Shown here piece by piece: positions 33,561 to 45,390 of a stretch of 64,000 bases of DNA (position 1 is its first letter; each line of letters starts with the position of its first letter). This DNA is from Humulus lupulus (Eukaryota > Streptophyta > Magnoliopsida > Rosales > Cannabaceae). The stretch covers positions 32,208,107 to 32,272,106 of the forward strand of contig NC_084802.1 of assembly GCF_963169125.1 (NCBI RefSeq), given 5' to 3'. The notes under the pieces were generated by a model that saw only the letters and a list, made by a program, of their open reading frames with translations, was not told the origin of the DNA and did not search any database. Both the position numbers and the translations under genes were made by a program.

Positions 33561-34043
33561 TATTTGATACATTGATTTTGATTTCCAATTAGACAAAGAC
33601 AGTCGTAAATTAACGTTAGGTCAGTGTTCACTCTTGGTGGAGGAGTTGTGGGCTAGAGGAGTATTAAACAATCCAACATAGAAGATTCAACCATGGAAGC
33701 CGAATACATAGCGGCTTGTGAAGCGACTAAGCAGGCAGTTTGGTTGAGAAATTTCTACACTGATCTGGAAGTAGTTCAAGATATGGATAAGCTATTAATC
33801 CTATGTTGTTATAATAGTGGAGCAATATCTAACTCCAAGGAACTAAGAAGCCACAAGAGAGGAAAACATATAGAAAGGAAATACCATCTGGTTAGAGAGA
33901 TTGTACACCGAGGTGATGTGACTATTATGAAGATAACGTCGGAACAGAACCTGGCTGACCCATTTACCAAGACACTTTCTGCAAATTCGATTATGGGTCA
34001 TGTATGCAACATGGGATTAAGGGAGATGCCTCACTTGCTTTGA
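33561..34043 (+). pseudogene. RNase H of copia element D
   Basis: The frame 33693-34043 contains MEAEYIAACEATKQAVWLRN (Glu), then CCYNSGAISNSKELRSHKRG (Asn in place of the Asp of the DN motif), HIERKYHLVREIVHRGDVTI and EQNLADPFTKTLS, the usual end of copia pol. The upstream part is shifted. Confidence 0.88.
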
Positions 34044-34045
34044 GG

Positions 34046-34181
34046 GCAAGCAGGAGATTTTTAGGATTAATGCCCTAAAAGCATGTTAAGACATTTTATT
34101 GAATTAAATAAAAAAAAAATTTATTATATATTTGAATATTATAATTATTGTTTTGATTAATTATATGATAATATCAAGAAA
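34046..34181 (+). repeat. Purine tract and start of the 3' LTR of element D
   Basis: GCAAGCAGGAGAT (34046-34058) precedes TTTTAGGATTAATGCCC, which matches the 5' LTR for about 120 bases. It is then cut at 34182 by LTR E. Confidence 0.8.
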
Positions 34182-35825
34182 TGTAACACCCTGGGTAACC
34201 AAGATTGTTACACTGTGTGTTTAAAATAGTGCCAGACTTGCTAATCAAGTCGTTTAAACATAAATGTATTTCTAAGATCAACTGACATGTTAGAGTTAAA
34301 ATATTTTGGTTATAAAATGGTTGACTTTTATTAAAATAAGAGTTTGATACATGGGATCCCAAAAATAAGATTTACATGGCGGATACAACCCTCAAAATTT
34401 AATACAACAGTAGCCAGTCTAAATGGAAAAATACAAGTTTGAGTTCTAGTCCCTGTAATCTCCTCTGCCGTGGCGGTTGAGCAGCTACCGATATACACTC
34501 CGCCCCCAAAGCTCTCCAACCCATGGCTGGTCCAGCTTTCCCTTGCCTATACCTGAACCAGGTAGCATTTGTGAGCCGGGGCTCAGCAGGAAAACTTTAA
34601 TCAACAAGCATAGATAACAACACTAAGTGCATAGTAAACTTTAGACCAATTAGTTCAACCAACATCAAAGTACAAGCAATAAGTTAGGCAACAGTAAACA
34701 GATACTTCCAAATGTATAATTCAATCTTTAATACAAATATTTAGGTGTTGACACCCTTAGGCCAAGCCCTCTAGTTATTTAGCCGATCTCAAATCAATTA
34801 GACTGAGCTGCGTTCAGTACGCTTAACATCAGCCCCGACTCCCTTAGGTCGTACTTTCACAGCATACGTAACAGATATGTAGGCTAAAGAAAACATATGT
34901 CTATCTATAGGGAATCTCAGTCCCATTCACAATTTGGGTGCAGTTTTCTTACCTCGAGTCCTGAGCGGAGGATGTGAAGCGGTCCTGAGCACGATCCTCA
35001 ATCCCGAGCCTTAACGGTAACCCTAGTCACAAGCGACAATGGATAACTATCAAAATATAATTCAATTAAATTCTTTGGAACAAATAATAGCCTCCAGGAC
35101 CTTGAATTTTAATAAACCGGGTAGTAGAATTCATCCCGAACGCTTAGATTTAAATCTCCGAGCCTCCCCGAGCCGAAAAACCAACCTTGGCTATGGCTGC
35201 CTAAGTAGATCGCGACCTGGCCCTAAGGGTGGCGGCGTGCCTCAAGTCAAAGGCACCAGCCTCTTGCTCCAGGGGGCAAGCGGGCGCGACTTTCCCTTTA
35301 TGGCCATGGCGCGCCCATAATTCAGCAAGCCCCCAGGGCCTTCTGGGCACGCGGGTCGCGATGTCCATGAACTGGGTCGCGACGTGCCCCCATGAACCCA
35401 GAAATTCCTGGGTTTTTTTCATAATTCCCCATCTCACAGCCCTAGAATTTGACCCCAAACATGTACTCAAGCCAAACTAGGTCCAGAACTCCCAATATTA
35501 CCTCATAAACAATACAGAAACAACCTATAACACTAGTTCAATCTCCCTTAAATCCCAAATTCAGAAACCAATCCAAGCACCCCTAAGCAAATCCAAACCC
35601 AACCAGAATTCAGCAATTAGAATCTAAATTCTTATTTTAGTTGATAGCATAACTCCTCAGCAATTCCTTGACTGTTCCTAGCTTAGTTTCCCTCTAATTT
35701 ACAGCTTAATTCCCAGCTTTTCCCTTCATAAATCCCTTCAGCTTCAAGGCATAAGAGAGGGAGGGAGAGTGAACATGTAAGAGAGAGAGAGAGAGAGAGA
35801 GCTAGGGAGTGTTTTGATATGTTCT
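34182..35825 (-). repeat. LTR E: truncated minus-strand gypsy LTR
   Basis: The terminus TGTAACACCCTGGGTAACC matches, as a reverse complement, the end of the solo LTR at 40381 (GGCTAACCAGGGCATTACA), and similarity continues inward. Its 5' (U3) half is missing: near 35825, just beyond a GA repeat, the text changes to gag. It contains a splice-donor-like GAGGTAAGAAAACTGCACCC (minus strand, near 34951) and paired GGGTCGCGA motifs near 35345-35385. Family: chromovirus-type gypsy, by likeness to element G. Confidence 0.75.
35786..35811. repeat. GA microsatellite in LTR E
   Basis: Uninterrupted GA run. The related LTR H has GA runs at the equivalent place (56096-56150), so the tract belongs to the family. 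Confidence 0.85.
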
Positions 35826-36490
35826 AGCCAAAGTCTGATGCTTCAAACTAGTGAACTCCTCGACCCTTGTGGCAATGACTGCCGAGTTGTAGTACTTCTT
35901 GTGGAACAGCTCCACAAATCTGGTCCATGTCATGGTGGCGACGTTGTGAGTCTACTGAACTAAGTCCCACCATATTCTAGCATCCTTCTTAAGCAGAGAC
36001 AAAATGCAGGATATGCGGTCCGCGTTGCCGAGATTCATATGCTCTAGGATCGACTCTACATTTCTGAGCTATTCTTCCGCCTCGAAGGGGTCCGTTGTCC
36101 CTACAAAGTTTGGAGCATGTTGCTTACAAAATCTCTCATAAATTGGCTCCATGTACTAAGTTGGGTATGGCGCATAGTTTGCCATTGGCCATCCCCCATA
36201 AGGACCTACTTGTTGGGGTGCCATTTGCTGAGGCTGCGGTTGAGGCTGAGTCTGAGTCTGTGGCTGCGGTGCGCCTGTTGTCGCTGTTGTTGCAGCAATT
36301 CCTCCACTTGTTGTCGAAGTCTGACAATTTTTGTAGTGTTGCCAACCGGCGGCAGTGGTGCACTTCTATTAGCAGCAGTAGTGGTAGCACGTGCTCCCCT
36401 TCTGCGAACTGGAGGGGCTTCATTAGTCTCAGGAGCGACACTGGAGGCATTAGCGTTGGTGCGTGCAGACCTTCTGAGAGACATCTTTAG
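35826..36490 (-). pseudogene. gypsy gag fragment
   Basis: Starts MSLRRSARTNANASS at about 36483, then a coiled segment VRLRQQVEELLQQQRQQ. After a shift comes the structural domain: YERFCKQHAPNFVGTTDPFE, SILEHMNLGNADRISCILSL, LKKDARIWWDLV, then FVELFHKKYYNSAVIATRVE. This is the retrotransposon gag family. It stops abruptly at 35826, where LTR E begins, so the zinc knuckle and all of pol are gone. It probably belongs to element F, downstream of its leader ORF. Confidence 0.75.
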
Positions 36491-36919
36491 TAGAGTTCTA
36501 ACAGTCGAGAAAAACATATTAGAACTTACCCTGATAGGCTCTAAAACAAAACTTAGTCTAAGCAAACATAACTCGGACTTATTAATTATGACTTCTTATG
36601 AAAAGAATTATATAAGCCTTCTTTATAATTAGGGTGTGTTTCTATACTTAGAAAAATAAGCCATCTTTATTATTTTCTAAGTCTGTTGCTAATCATCCTG
36701 TATGACTTAATAACCATATTGAGGGAGGGCTGGGATCAGTAAAATCGTTCCCACTACTATGGCCCCCTAAACTCTCAATATAGAACCCGGTCCATTGATT
36801 TGTATCCACCCTCACCGAACTTGGTTATTATTTATTATGATTGTAAAAAAAATCAAACTTATTCATGTCAACAAAATAACATTGATATTCATTTGGAAAA
36901 AGGTTTTCACTATGTACAA
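36491..36919. other. Spacer within element F
   Basis: AT-rich between the leader ORF and gag. On the minus strand TCAGGGTAAGTTC (near 36530) and CTGTTAG (near 36503) look like a short intron just before the gag start. Nothing else recognised. Confidence 0.4.
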
Positions 36920-37482
36920 TCATAATTGCAAAAATAATAAATAAAATAAATAAAGAAATAAACTAATATAAAAATCAGGATCTTCTATATCTGACCCTTC
37001 ATCTAACATATCATCATCTATCTCCTCATAATCATCATTATCTTGAGCCTCAAAATTTCCTCTTGGAAGATTTGTAAAGATTCTATGTTTTTGCTCATTA
37101 GTGAATTGGAATTCCATCTTAGAGGTGAACCTAAGTATGAGAAAATAATATCTCATAGCTACTGGTAATTCATCATCATCATCTATAGTCTCCCATATTT
37201 CTTCTAAAGCTGCAATTACAGTAGGATAATCTTTAAAAAGTCTAATCACTAAAACATATTGTTCTGTAGCTCTCACATGATTTGCTTAGTTGTTTGGAGG
37301 TGAACTATCTCCCTGTGGAATAAGAGTAATCTCCGAGTGATTCTTTCTAGCACTCCTACTGTATTTCTTGGCTCTCTAATTCTTTTCAAGGCCTTAATGG
37401 CTCGGTTTTCCTCAGAGGTCAAGGCTCCATCCATTCTTAACTGAAAACATAAGGCTAAAATGTTAGCTAAACATATAAACAT
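36920..37482 (-). pseudogene. Leader ORF of element F, unknown
   Basis: On the minus strand MDGALTSEENRAIKALKRIR starts at about 37434 after a canonical intron (donor near 37506, acceptor near 37442). It runs to HLQTTKQ and continues after a one-base shift near 37275 as RATEQYVLVIRLFKDYPTVI, ending in a very acidic tail (DNDDYEEIDDDMLDEGSD). I do not recognise the family. Helical charged text and position between primer-binding site and gag suggest an extra element-encoded protein or a captured host fragment. The tail is followed by AT-rich noncoding sequence. Confidence 0.5.
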
Positions 37483-37570
37483 AATAACTATAACATAAAC
37501 ACTTACTTTGGAGGTTAGATTCGGAGCTTAAGCGTGTGTATCAAGGAGAACTTCATGCATATGGACCGTT

Positions 37571-37582
37571 GCTCTGATACCA
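37571..37582 (-). other. Primer-binding site of element F
   Basis: The minus strand reads TGGTATCAGAGC, complementary to initiator tRNA-Met, two bases from the 5' LTR end at 37585. Confidence 0.85.
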
Positions 37583-37998
37583 ACTATAATCACCCAACTA
37601 TTTCTAAGACCTTGGACCATTAAAACTTCTAGACATAGCTACTACTTTTGGAGAAAACATATATAAAAAAATAATCATAACTTTATTAAAACTCCAAAAT
37701 AAATATTGTGCAAATTACAAAATGGGATGTAAAATATGGTATGGGTACCCATTGTTTAATAAAACATAAAATATAACTTTAAATTATTTCTTCAACAACT
37801 AAATGTAGAATTACAAAAGAAACATAATTCAAATGACTAAAATAAATAACATCGTCCTCGATCGACACGCAGTCCATTCATCCTTAACACACAAGCAAAG
37901 CTGCCAAGAATCGTTTCGCCTTCCATATTTATTTTCCTGCATCACACTAAAAATAAAGGAGTGAGCCTAATTCCCAAGAAGGAAAATCTATTAAAAAC

Positions 37999-40381
37999 TG
38001 TAACGACCCAAAAATTACTCATAAGGCTTAAGGGCCTTGATTAGTGTGCCGGGAGGGCACAATTGGAAGTTGTGTGAATTAATGTTGAAAATGCATGATT
38101 ATGTGACAAGTATGCTTATATGATTATTTGGATATATGTGATGCATGACTATGTGTATTAGTATGCATGTAGGCCCTGATTAGGTTATAAGGGCATATTT
38201 GTAATTTTGGCCCGTTGAGGGCATAAATGTAGATATTTGTGATAAATTGTTGAGACCACATTATTATGTGGATATATCTGCAACTTGTGATTCAAGGCGA
38301 TCCTAGTGAGCGGTTTAGCGGAGAAGTCACGGCGAGGATTTATACCCGGCTCAGGGTGAGTCTGGGGGTATTTCTGAGAATTTGAGAAGTATATTGGAGA
38401 TTATTTGGTATTGAGAAATATAATTGGTGATTAGTTAGGTATCGGGAAGTAAGCAGTAAATATTAAAGACACTCGAAGAATTAGCGGGAATTGGGAGTAA
38501 TGACCAAAATGCCCTTAGAGTGATTTAAAGGTTTAGTTATTATTGGGAGGGCAATATGGTCATTTGGCTCACTAAGGGATAGGTTATATTCTGCTTTATG
38601 GCTTTAGTGGAAGTTTTAGAAAGACTCAAAAGCTAAAGGAAAAGAAAAGAAGAAGGAAGGAAGGAAAGAAAAACAGAACACTTGGAGCTATCACTTTCTA
38701 TCTCTCGATTGGGTCATCTCTTCACCATTTCTAGAGGAATTTGAAGCTGTAAATTCTGAGGGAGTCACAGCTGATCTTTGGAACCTTGATCCTTGAAGAA
38801 GTTGTAGAGGGTTAGCTGGGATTAACCATCAAGTTAAGTTAAGGCTTAAAGAGTTTAGTCTGAGTTTCTCTGGTTTTGATGAGTTGTGTTTGAATTGAGT
38901 TTTGGATGGGAATTCTAGGGAGTTAAGCTTGAAGAATTGAGGAGCTAAGGGTTGGAGGAATACTAAGGGTAACTCAAGATCGAATTCTCCATTTGAAGTA
39001 AGAAATTATGAGCTTGAACACTTGAACTTCTGGGTTGTTCTAGTTTTCTGGTTGAGTTCTTGAGTCTTGGAGTCAAATCTTGTTTTCTTTGTTCAAAAGG
39101 TGCATGTGGCTAAGTTTTGGGTTATTGGACCATTTGGGATGAGGTGTAGTGATTGGTAGGCTTGCTTTGAGGTATAGATGAGGTTTGGAAGGGTTCCAAG
39201 GGGTTTTGGTTCGAGAAAATCGAAGAAGGAAAAAACAGGGTGTTGCTGGTCTGTGACTAGCGCTGTAGCGCTAGCCTTAGGGTGCTACAACGCTAGGCTT
39301 GGGCATCTGGGAGCCTGAAGGCTCTGTTTGTAGTGTTGTAGTGCCCACTTTAGGGCGCTGTAGCGCTACCCTATTCCCAGAAAGGTGTTTTTGGGTTTTT
39401 TCCCAAGGGCTCGGGGTTTGATTCCACCACCCCGTTTGGTGGAATTAGGGCTTCCCAAGGGCTCGGGATTGGTCCCGAGGCTAGGTTTTGGATTTGAGGT
39501 TTGGTGATGATTCTGATATATGGATGTGACTAGGTGTACGCTAGGGCTCAGACGGGATCGTGCTTAAGGATCAAATTGAACAATGCTAGCGAAATCTAAA
39601 GGTAAGAAAACTGCACCCGATTATGTGATTGTGTTAGGACTAAGTGCTCCCTATATCTGTATAATGTCATAGATGGTATTATGCCATGGGACATGTGATA
39701 AATAGCCTAAGAGTATCGTAATCAATATTTGCGCACAGGGCGCGGGTCGGCCACTGGTAGCAGAGGACAGCTTAATATTCACTGAGCTCGGTTTAAGCAG
39801 GTCGGAGTCAGTGGGAAAAACAGAGGGTGCGGCCTAAGGGCGTTAACCCTGATTATCATATGTGATTTGATTATTGATAAGGAATGATGTACTTAGTATG
39901 TTGAATACTTGATTAATGTGATTATCTAGAATGTTGAGCATATGAGTATACTGTATGAGTTATCTGGTTGTTTATTTGATGATTATGCTCTGTTATTGTG
40001 TTTTCTTGTTGGGCCTCGACTCACGTGTGCTACGTGGTGCAGGTAAAGACAAGAACAAAGTGGACTAGTCCTCTGCTGATCAGCCGCCACGGCCAAGGAG
40101 TGATACAGGGCGGGGAGAACCTAAATGTCTATTTTTCCCTTAGAGTGGCTAGTAGTTGTACTTTTGTTCTAAATTTTATAAACTATCTTTTAACTTTACT
40201 ACTTTTGGGATCCCATGTAAAAATGTTTAGTTATAATAAATGAAACTTTTGAGATCAAAATCTTTTAAACCTAGTACAACTTTAGTTATTATAACACGTT
40301 TCCAACTAAATGACTTGATTAGCAAGTCTCGCACATTTGTAAACACACAGTGTGACAGTCTTGGCTAACCAGGGCATTACA
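37999..40381 (+). repeat. Solo LTR (gypsy, E/G-like family) inside LTR F
   Basis: 2383 bp from TGTAACGACCCAAAAATTACTC to CAGGGCATTACA with a perfect 5-bp duplication AAAAC (37994-37998 and 40382-40386). No internal region is present, so recombination between the two LTRs of a full element is the likely origin. The start resembles the LTR of element G (61903). It contains AGCGCTGTAGCGCTA-type palindromes (39260-39375), a donor-like GGTAAGAAAACTGCACCC (39601) and an acceptor-like GTGCTACGTGGTGCAG ending at 40042. Confidence 0.92.
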
Positions 40382-40474
40382 AAAACATACATCATAAGAC
40401 TATAACATATACTATAAAACATATGGCTATCAAAAACATATATCATATAACACTACAATGGCCATCATACTTCT

Positions 40475-40600
40475 TGGGGCTTGTTAACTAAGCAAGTCAT
40501 ATGCCCATAAATTTGTGGGGCTTGCTATCTAAGCAAGTCATATGCCCATAAATTACTGGGGCTTGCTAGCTAGACAAGTCATATGCCCAAGGACTATAAA
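40475..40600. repeat. Three-copy 51-bp tandem repeat in LTR F
   Basis: The unit GGGGCTTGCTANCTAAGCAAGTCATATGCCCATAAAT occurs three times and contains the short inverted pair GCTTGC/GCAAG. The same array stands in the solo copy at 53895-54010 in opposite orientation. Confidence 0.85.
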
Positions 40601-41918
40601 ACATACTATAAATATACATATCATAACATAACCATATCATATCATAACATATCATAACATAGTATAACATATAAGAACATAAAACCTATCTTATTTTCCT
40701 TACCAAAAGCCAGGATATTTGGGAACAAGAACGGGATTAGAACACTCCTATAAACCAACAGTAAAATGGTGAGAATCTAAAGAAAAAGAGATGAAAAGAA
40801 CACTAAACCATCCAAGAAGAAACTTACCAAGAAGAACCTTAAGTTTCAAGAACTTAAATACCTAATCAATAATCAATAACAAGAGTTAGGATCTGAATAA
40901 AAGAAACTAAAGAAAACTATAGAATCATAAAGAACTAGACTTAAGCAATAGGAATACCTTGAATGACCTTATGGATTGGTCTAAACCTCAATACCAAAAT
41001 CACACTATTTCTCACTTCCCAAGTGTTTATAAAAGCTTAAAATGATAAAGCTTTAACCCAAAACCCAAGTGTATCTCTCTATAGTAACACTAGCACCTTG
41101 GAGGCTCTAATCAAATGCTTGAAGAATGAAGAAAATGGCTGAGCACTAGGTCCTATTTAAAGAGTTCAAGGAGTAAAACTAACCCCTTTTAATTTGTAAA
41201 TGATTGTAAAATGAAAAAGATTTGAATTTTTGTTCAATTGACGCCTAAAACTCGGTCAAAATCGTTCAAGGCAAGTCTAAGTGGTTAGGGCTAATTTTTA
41301 AAATCAAAAACCAAAATTTTCAAAAATCATCACTAAGGGCAATATATCCCCCCCCCCCCCCCCTGTAGGCGATATATCGGCTCTACCCTAATCCCAAGCC
41401 CCCGTTCGTACGTTCGTGCAAAGTTGACATATTTTCCGTATCTTCCGTAGGCGATATATCGGCCCCTAAGCTGCATTATATCAGCATACGTTGATATATT
41501 AAACACGTAATTACACTTTTTTAACATAATTTGAATTGGATAAACAGCTTTGACTGAGTCATAATACAATCCTAACAGCTACTGGAAGGTTCTAGAGCTT
41601 CTAGATCTTTCTTTTATTAAAACTATCCATCAAAAATACTTAATTCCTCAATAATCGTGATTATGACAAGTGTTGCACTCTTATTATCTCTATCTAAACC
41701 ATAGGTTATAATAAATATATATATCTATGTCCAGCAATATTAATCAAACCTTATGTTATAATTAATATTCTTAAACTATAGGTTAAACTTATAAAATCCA
41801 AAACTGTTGCTATGAGTTTCCAACTAAGTCCCGGTTTGAACCAAAATCCACAGTAACTAACATATTACTAACTACTACTACTATCTAGCTAGCTAAGTAA
41901 ATATTATGGGACACTACA

Positions 41919-42403
41919 GGCTCCCACATATTCTCCATCACAGGCTAGGCTGGGACTGGTGCCACAGCCTGTGGGATCTGTAGTCCAACATCCCAAGGAG
42001 GAGCCTACTATCTCAGCTCTTAAGTTCATCTTCAGTTCTCTAAATTCTAGCTTTCATTTATGCAAACATTTGTTGCCAGTTCTATGGGGCAAGTGGAGAT
42101 TCCTGACCCTGGTTGTTATGTTCGGCCATATTACTACGGAATCTAGTTGATCGTCGAGGCATGTCTTCAATATGCTTGCAATCAATGATGTCGCACATCA
42201 GGCACGATAACAACATCCAAAAACCACCTCCCAGATCAATCAATCAAACACAAATATCTAATCAATATAATGCACACACAACATAATCATATAACAGTCA
42301 AAGGGGCCATGCCCTAGCATTATATACACCCATCATTCTCTATTTATATTAATCGAACAAACAGGGCAACTTAGACACGCAATTAAACATATAATTCACT
42401 TAA
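41919..42403 (-). pseudogene. gag start of element H, cut by element F
   Basis: On the minus strand MPRRSTRFRSNMAEHNNQGQ begins at 42162, followed by a stretch with stops (NWQQMFA, then MKAR). An MPRRSTR-like start with a Gln-rich follow-up is typical of chromovirus gag. Upstream (42403-42170) is leader. The frame ends at 41919, where the 5' LTR of F begins. To the right, the leader continues past the solo LTR at 54485 toward the primer-binding site of H. Confidence 0.6.
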
Positions 42404-43288
42404 TATCGTGTAGAGTCCTAGAACTTTACTTAGCTAGTTAGATACTAGTAGTAGTAGTAGTAGTAGCTAGAAGTAGTTATAGTATGATAGTTACTGTGGT
42501 TTTTGGTTCAAGTCAGGACTTAGTTGAACACTCGTAGCAACACTTATAGATTTTATAAGTTTAACCTATAGTTTAAGAATATTAATTATAACATAAGGTT
42601 TGATTAATATAGCTAATTATAAAGATGTCATTTATTATACTATAAGGTTTAGATAAAACTAATAAGATCATGACACTTGTCGTGTGCATGTTTATTTAAG
42701 GATTTAATTATAGTTTAAATAAAAGAAAGTTCTAGAAACTCTAGAATCTTCCAAGACCATTAAGAGCATGACACTTGTCACAATCTTGTTTATTTGAGGA
42801 TTTAAGCATTTTTTAAGTGGATAATTCAAAAATAGAAGTTTCTAGAAGCCCTAGACCCTTCCAGAACTTGTTGGAATCTCGTATTACTCAGTCAAACCTG
42901 ATTAATCAATTCAAATTAAGCTGATAAAGTGCAATTACGTGTCTAATATTTCAACGTATGCCGATATATCGCAGCTATAGGGGTGATATATTGCCACATG
43001 GGAGATACAAAAAATACGTCAACTCCACACGATCGAAACCACGAGCACTCAGGACATAGGGCCAGGCGATATATCGCCTAGGGTGGGTGATATATCGGCC
43101 CTAGGACCACTTTTTCAAATGTTTTAGAAACTGAGCTTGATTCATTCCTTAACCTCTTGACTAGCCTCTGAACGTTTTGATCGAGTCTTCAGCACCTGTT
43201 GAACGAATATTCAAATATTTTTCAATTAATATTCATTATTTTATTCAAGCTAAAAGGAGGTAGTTTCACTCCTTGAACTCTATAAATA

Positions 43289-43400
43289 CACTACAAGAAA
43301 AAACAGTATTCATAACACTTAAAAACTGCTAACCGGGACTATTGATAACACTTCTGAAAATGCTAACATAGCCCCTGTTATTAAAAGTCCAGTCTTTTCT
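43289..43400 (+). repeat. Left terminal inverted repeat and subterminal region of the CACTA
   Basis: After the terminal bases come repeated words AACACTT, GATAACA and GCTAAC over the first 300 bases, as in subterminal regions where CACTA transposase-associated proteins bind. The exact repeat map was not computed. Confidence 0.7.
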
Positions 43401-43984
43401 ATAACAGTTTTTTAATGTTATGTTCGATGTTATCTTAAACTATTCAATAACACATTTTTAGGTGCTATAATATTCAAATAATAACATTTAGATAGAGTTT
43501 TTGGTTATAAATTTGAAGTTTAATCTTGTACTTTTTTCATAACACTTTTCAACTGTTACATTTGATTATTTTGATAACATTTTTAGTTTCTTATATTATA
43601 TAAACCATAACGATTTTTTACGCTTATAATATGTTTTTAAATCATAACATATAGTAATAAAATTTTAAATTTTATTTTGATAAGTATACTTATATGGTTT
43701 TTTTTTAATTAAAAGATTTTCATTATTGTATTTTGATAAAAAAAAATTCAAAATTAATCATAAAAAGTAATTCTCAATAGATTGATAAACCATAAGTATT
43801 ACATTAAACAATAACTAATTCAAACCATGAATGTGTCTACTTCATGAGAACTTAGTTCTAACTTAAGTTTGAAAGCATAACATAATAAAATTTTATAATC
43901 TTGAACAATTTTTACTTCAAAAATGAAAAATAGAAACATTACAAGATACACAAAAGTAAACCATGCGTGAAACTTGCTCCATAT

Positions 43985-44150
43985 CTCTCTTCAACAACCT
44001 TATCCATTTCCAAATTTAGTCTAAAGCTCTTCCTCTTTTCATTGAGGAGTTTAACTAATTTTCCTGTAGGTATGTGTTTTGGCCTCTTTCCTTTTGTAGA
44101 TGGAGGTGACATATCTTGTACTTGGCAAACTCTTTGACTAGTTTCTGATC
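43985..44150 (-). other. Short coding-like stretch, possible CACTA-encoded remnant
   Basis: One minus-strand frame (about 44150-43985) reads MSPPSTKGKRPKHIPTGKLV, then NEKRKSFRLNLEMDKVVEER without stop. It is basic and helical, of a composition seen in plant transposon proteins, but I cannot assign it. It could be chance. Confidence 0.25.
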
Positions 44151-44400
44151 AACCGTTTCTATAATTAGTACGAATTTTGATGAGTTACAAAAATCATATA
44201 TAACAACATATTATCAATTATCACAAAAAAAAACTTATAATAAAAGTCAGAAAGAAAGAAATAAACAGTCATTCTTGGTATCAAAGAAATAAAAATTCAA
44301 AGTGTCATACTAATAGTAAAAGAGCAGATAAGCATCTCTTGGTCCATTTTTGCCACTTTTATCCTCATATTATTTTATATTTACTTTTTCCACTCCATAA

Positions 44401-44969
44401 AAATGTAGAATTTTTACATTACATAAGACTGTTTTAGTAGCCACTGCCAGCAAAAAATAAATAAATAAAAGACATATGTTGACTAAGAGAATATTCTTAG
44501 TGCCAACACTTAGTCTACTTAGTGACTAAGAGAATATATATATGTGAGGTAGCTTTACATATCCTATGTACTTCTTTGTAGAATTTTTGGTTCCTACAAG
44601 TGTATATCTGACAAGTATAGAATGCCAAATTGCTATACTCCTCTTGAAGAGTTTCTTTATACTTTTGGAGGACCCTGGCATTTCTCAGTTTCTTTAGTGT
44701 AATGGTTTGATTTGAACCCATAAGTAGATCACTAGTATTACATCACAATAGTTGTCATAGAAAACTCTTGCTTGGAGAACCTAGAAGCAACATGATTCTT
44801 CACTGTACAATATTTGCATATTCAGGTGAGGGTTAAGGTAGAAATAGAAGAAAGACTTGGATTTTGGGACGATTGTGAAATTGAGGAAGTACTTTTAAAG
44901 GACAACTTTAAATTCTAAGATTTTAGCTATTTACTTTCTACATGAATGGAACTCACTATGTCTATTGGA
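44401..44969. other. CACTA interior, nothing recognised
   Basis: AT-rich. A 68-codon open frame (44515-44721, minus) has no recognisable domain. Confidence 0.4.
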
Positions 44970-45390
44970 AAGGATCATTCTGCTCTGTCTCAGAGCTGGT
45001 GTTTTGCACAAAACCAGCAATGAGACAGTCAATCATTTATTTATTCATTGCCTTTTTCTGAAAGATTGTGGATAAATGTAAAACTATTTATAGTTGGAGG
45101 CTTTTTGGATTACTTTACAGTACTCTGTAAATTTGTTAAGTTTCAATTTTTAGGAGTGGGTAACGAAAATATAAAGTAGCTATGGGATTCTGCTGTGATG
45201 GCTATTTGTTGGTCATTGTGCTTAGAAAGGGACAAGATAAACTTTTTAATATTGAAAAAGAGATTGATATTATTTGGGCTAAAGTAGGCATCTCAGTGAT
45301 TTGTTTAAAAAGAATTCAGGAATTGTATTTTTGGTTTTTCAAGAGATTGAGCATTTTTTGTTATTTGGATTTCAGTGGACTTTTCATCTC
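44970..45390 (+). pseudogene. LINE-type zinc-binding RT domain fragment
   Basis: The frame near 44976-45065 reads RAGVLHKTSNETVNHLFIHC, preceded by CL at the Cys site. This is the Cys..His..Cys pattern of the zf-RVT domain found after LINE reverse transcriptases and in related plant proteins. Further on LWDSAVMAICWSLCLERD (45179-45235) matches the W..AI.W..WLERN signature that follows it, interrupted by stops. It is a decayed fragment within the CACTA, either an earlier LINE insertion or captured together with its host locus. Confidence 0.6.

Larger units (their letters stand above)
4202..34181 (+). mobile_element. Element D: Ty1/copia retrotransposon, split by element B
   Basis: D has a 2-kb 5' LTR (4202-6205), a leader, a gag remnant, then pol from 31394 in the copia order integrase, reverse transcriptase, RNase H, and the start of the 3' LTR (34059-34181). 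Element B (9023-31388) is inserted with TSD CGCTT, separating gag from integrase. The 3' LTR is cut after about 120 bp by LTR E and its remainder is not found in the window. The bases before the 5' LTR (AAGAT) could not be checked for duplication because the far end is missing. Much of gag and the protease is not recognisable. Confidence 0.85.
37585..41918 (-). repeat. 5' LTR of element F, split by a solo LTR
   Basis: The minus-strand LTR starts TGTAGTGTCCCATAATATTTAC at 41918 and ends GGGTGATTATAG beside the primer-binding site. Without the insertion at 37999-40381 it is about 1.95 kb. It matches the plus-strand solo LTR at 42409-54479 along its length, which confirms both boundaries. It contains a C run at 41348-41363, GGCGATATATCGGC motifs (41369, 41450), a three-copy 51-bp repeat and short ATAAC repeats. 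The bases to its right (GGCTC) would be the target duplication; the other copy was lost with the 3' half of F. Confidence 0.85.

Noticed and set aside
34182..40381. A single 6.2-kb terminal-inverted-repeat transposon (both ends read TGTAAC...GTTACA inverted)
   Set aside because: The right copy is a complete solo LTR with its own AAAAC duplication, and the left copy is a separate truncated LTR of the same family in opposite orientation.
40475..40600. CRISPR-like array
   Set aside because: Three contiguous 51-bp tandem copies without unique spacers, in a plant LTR.
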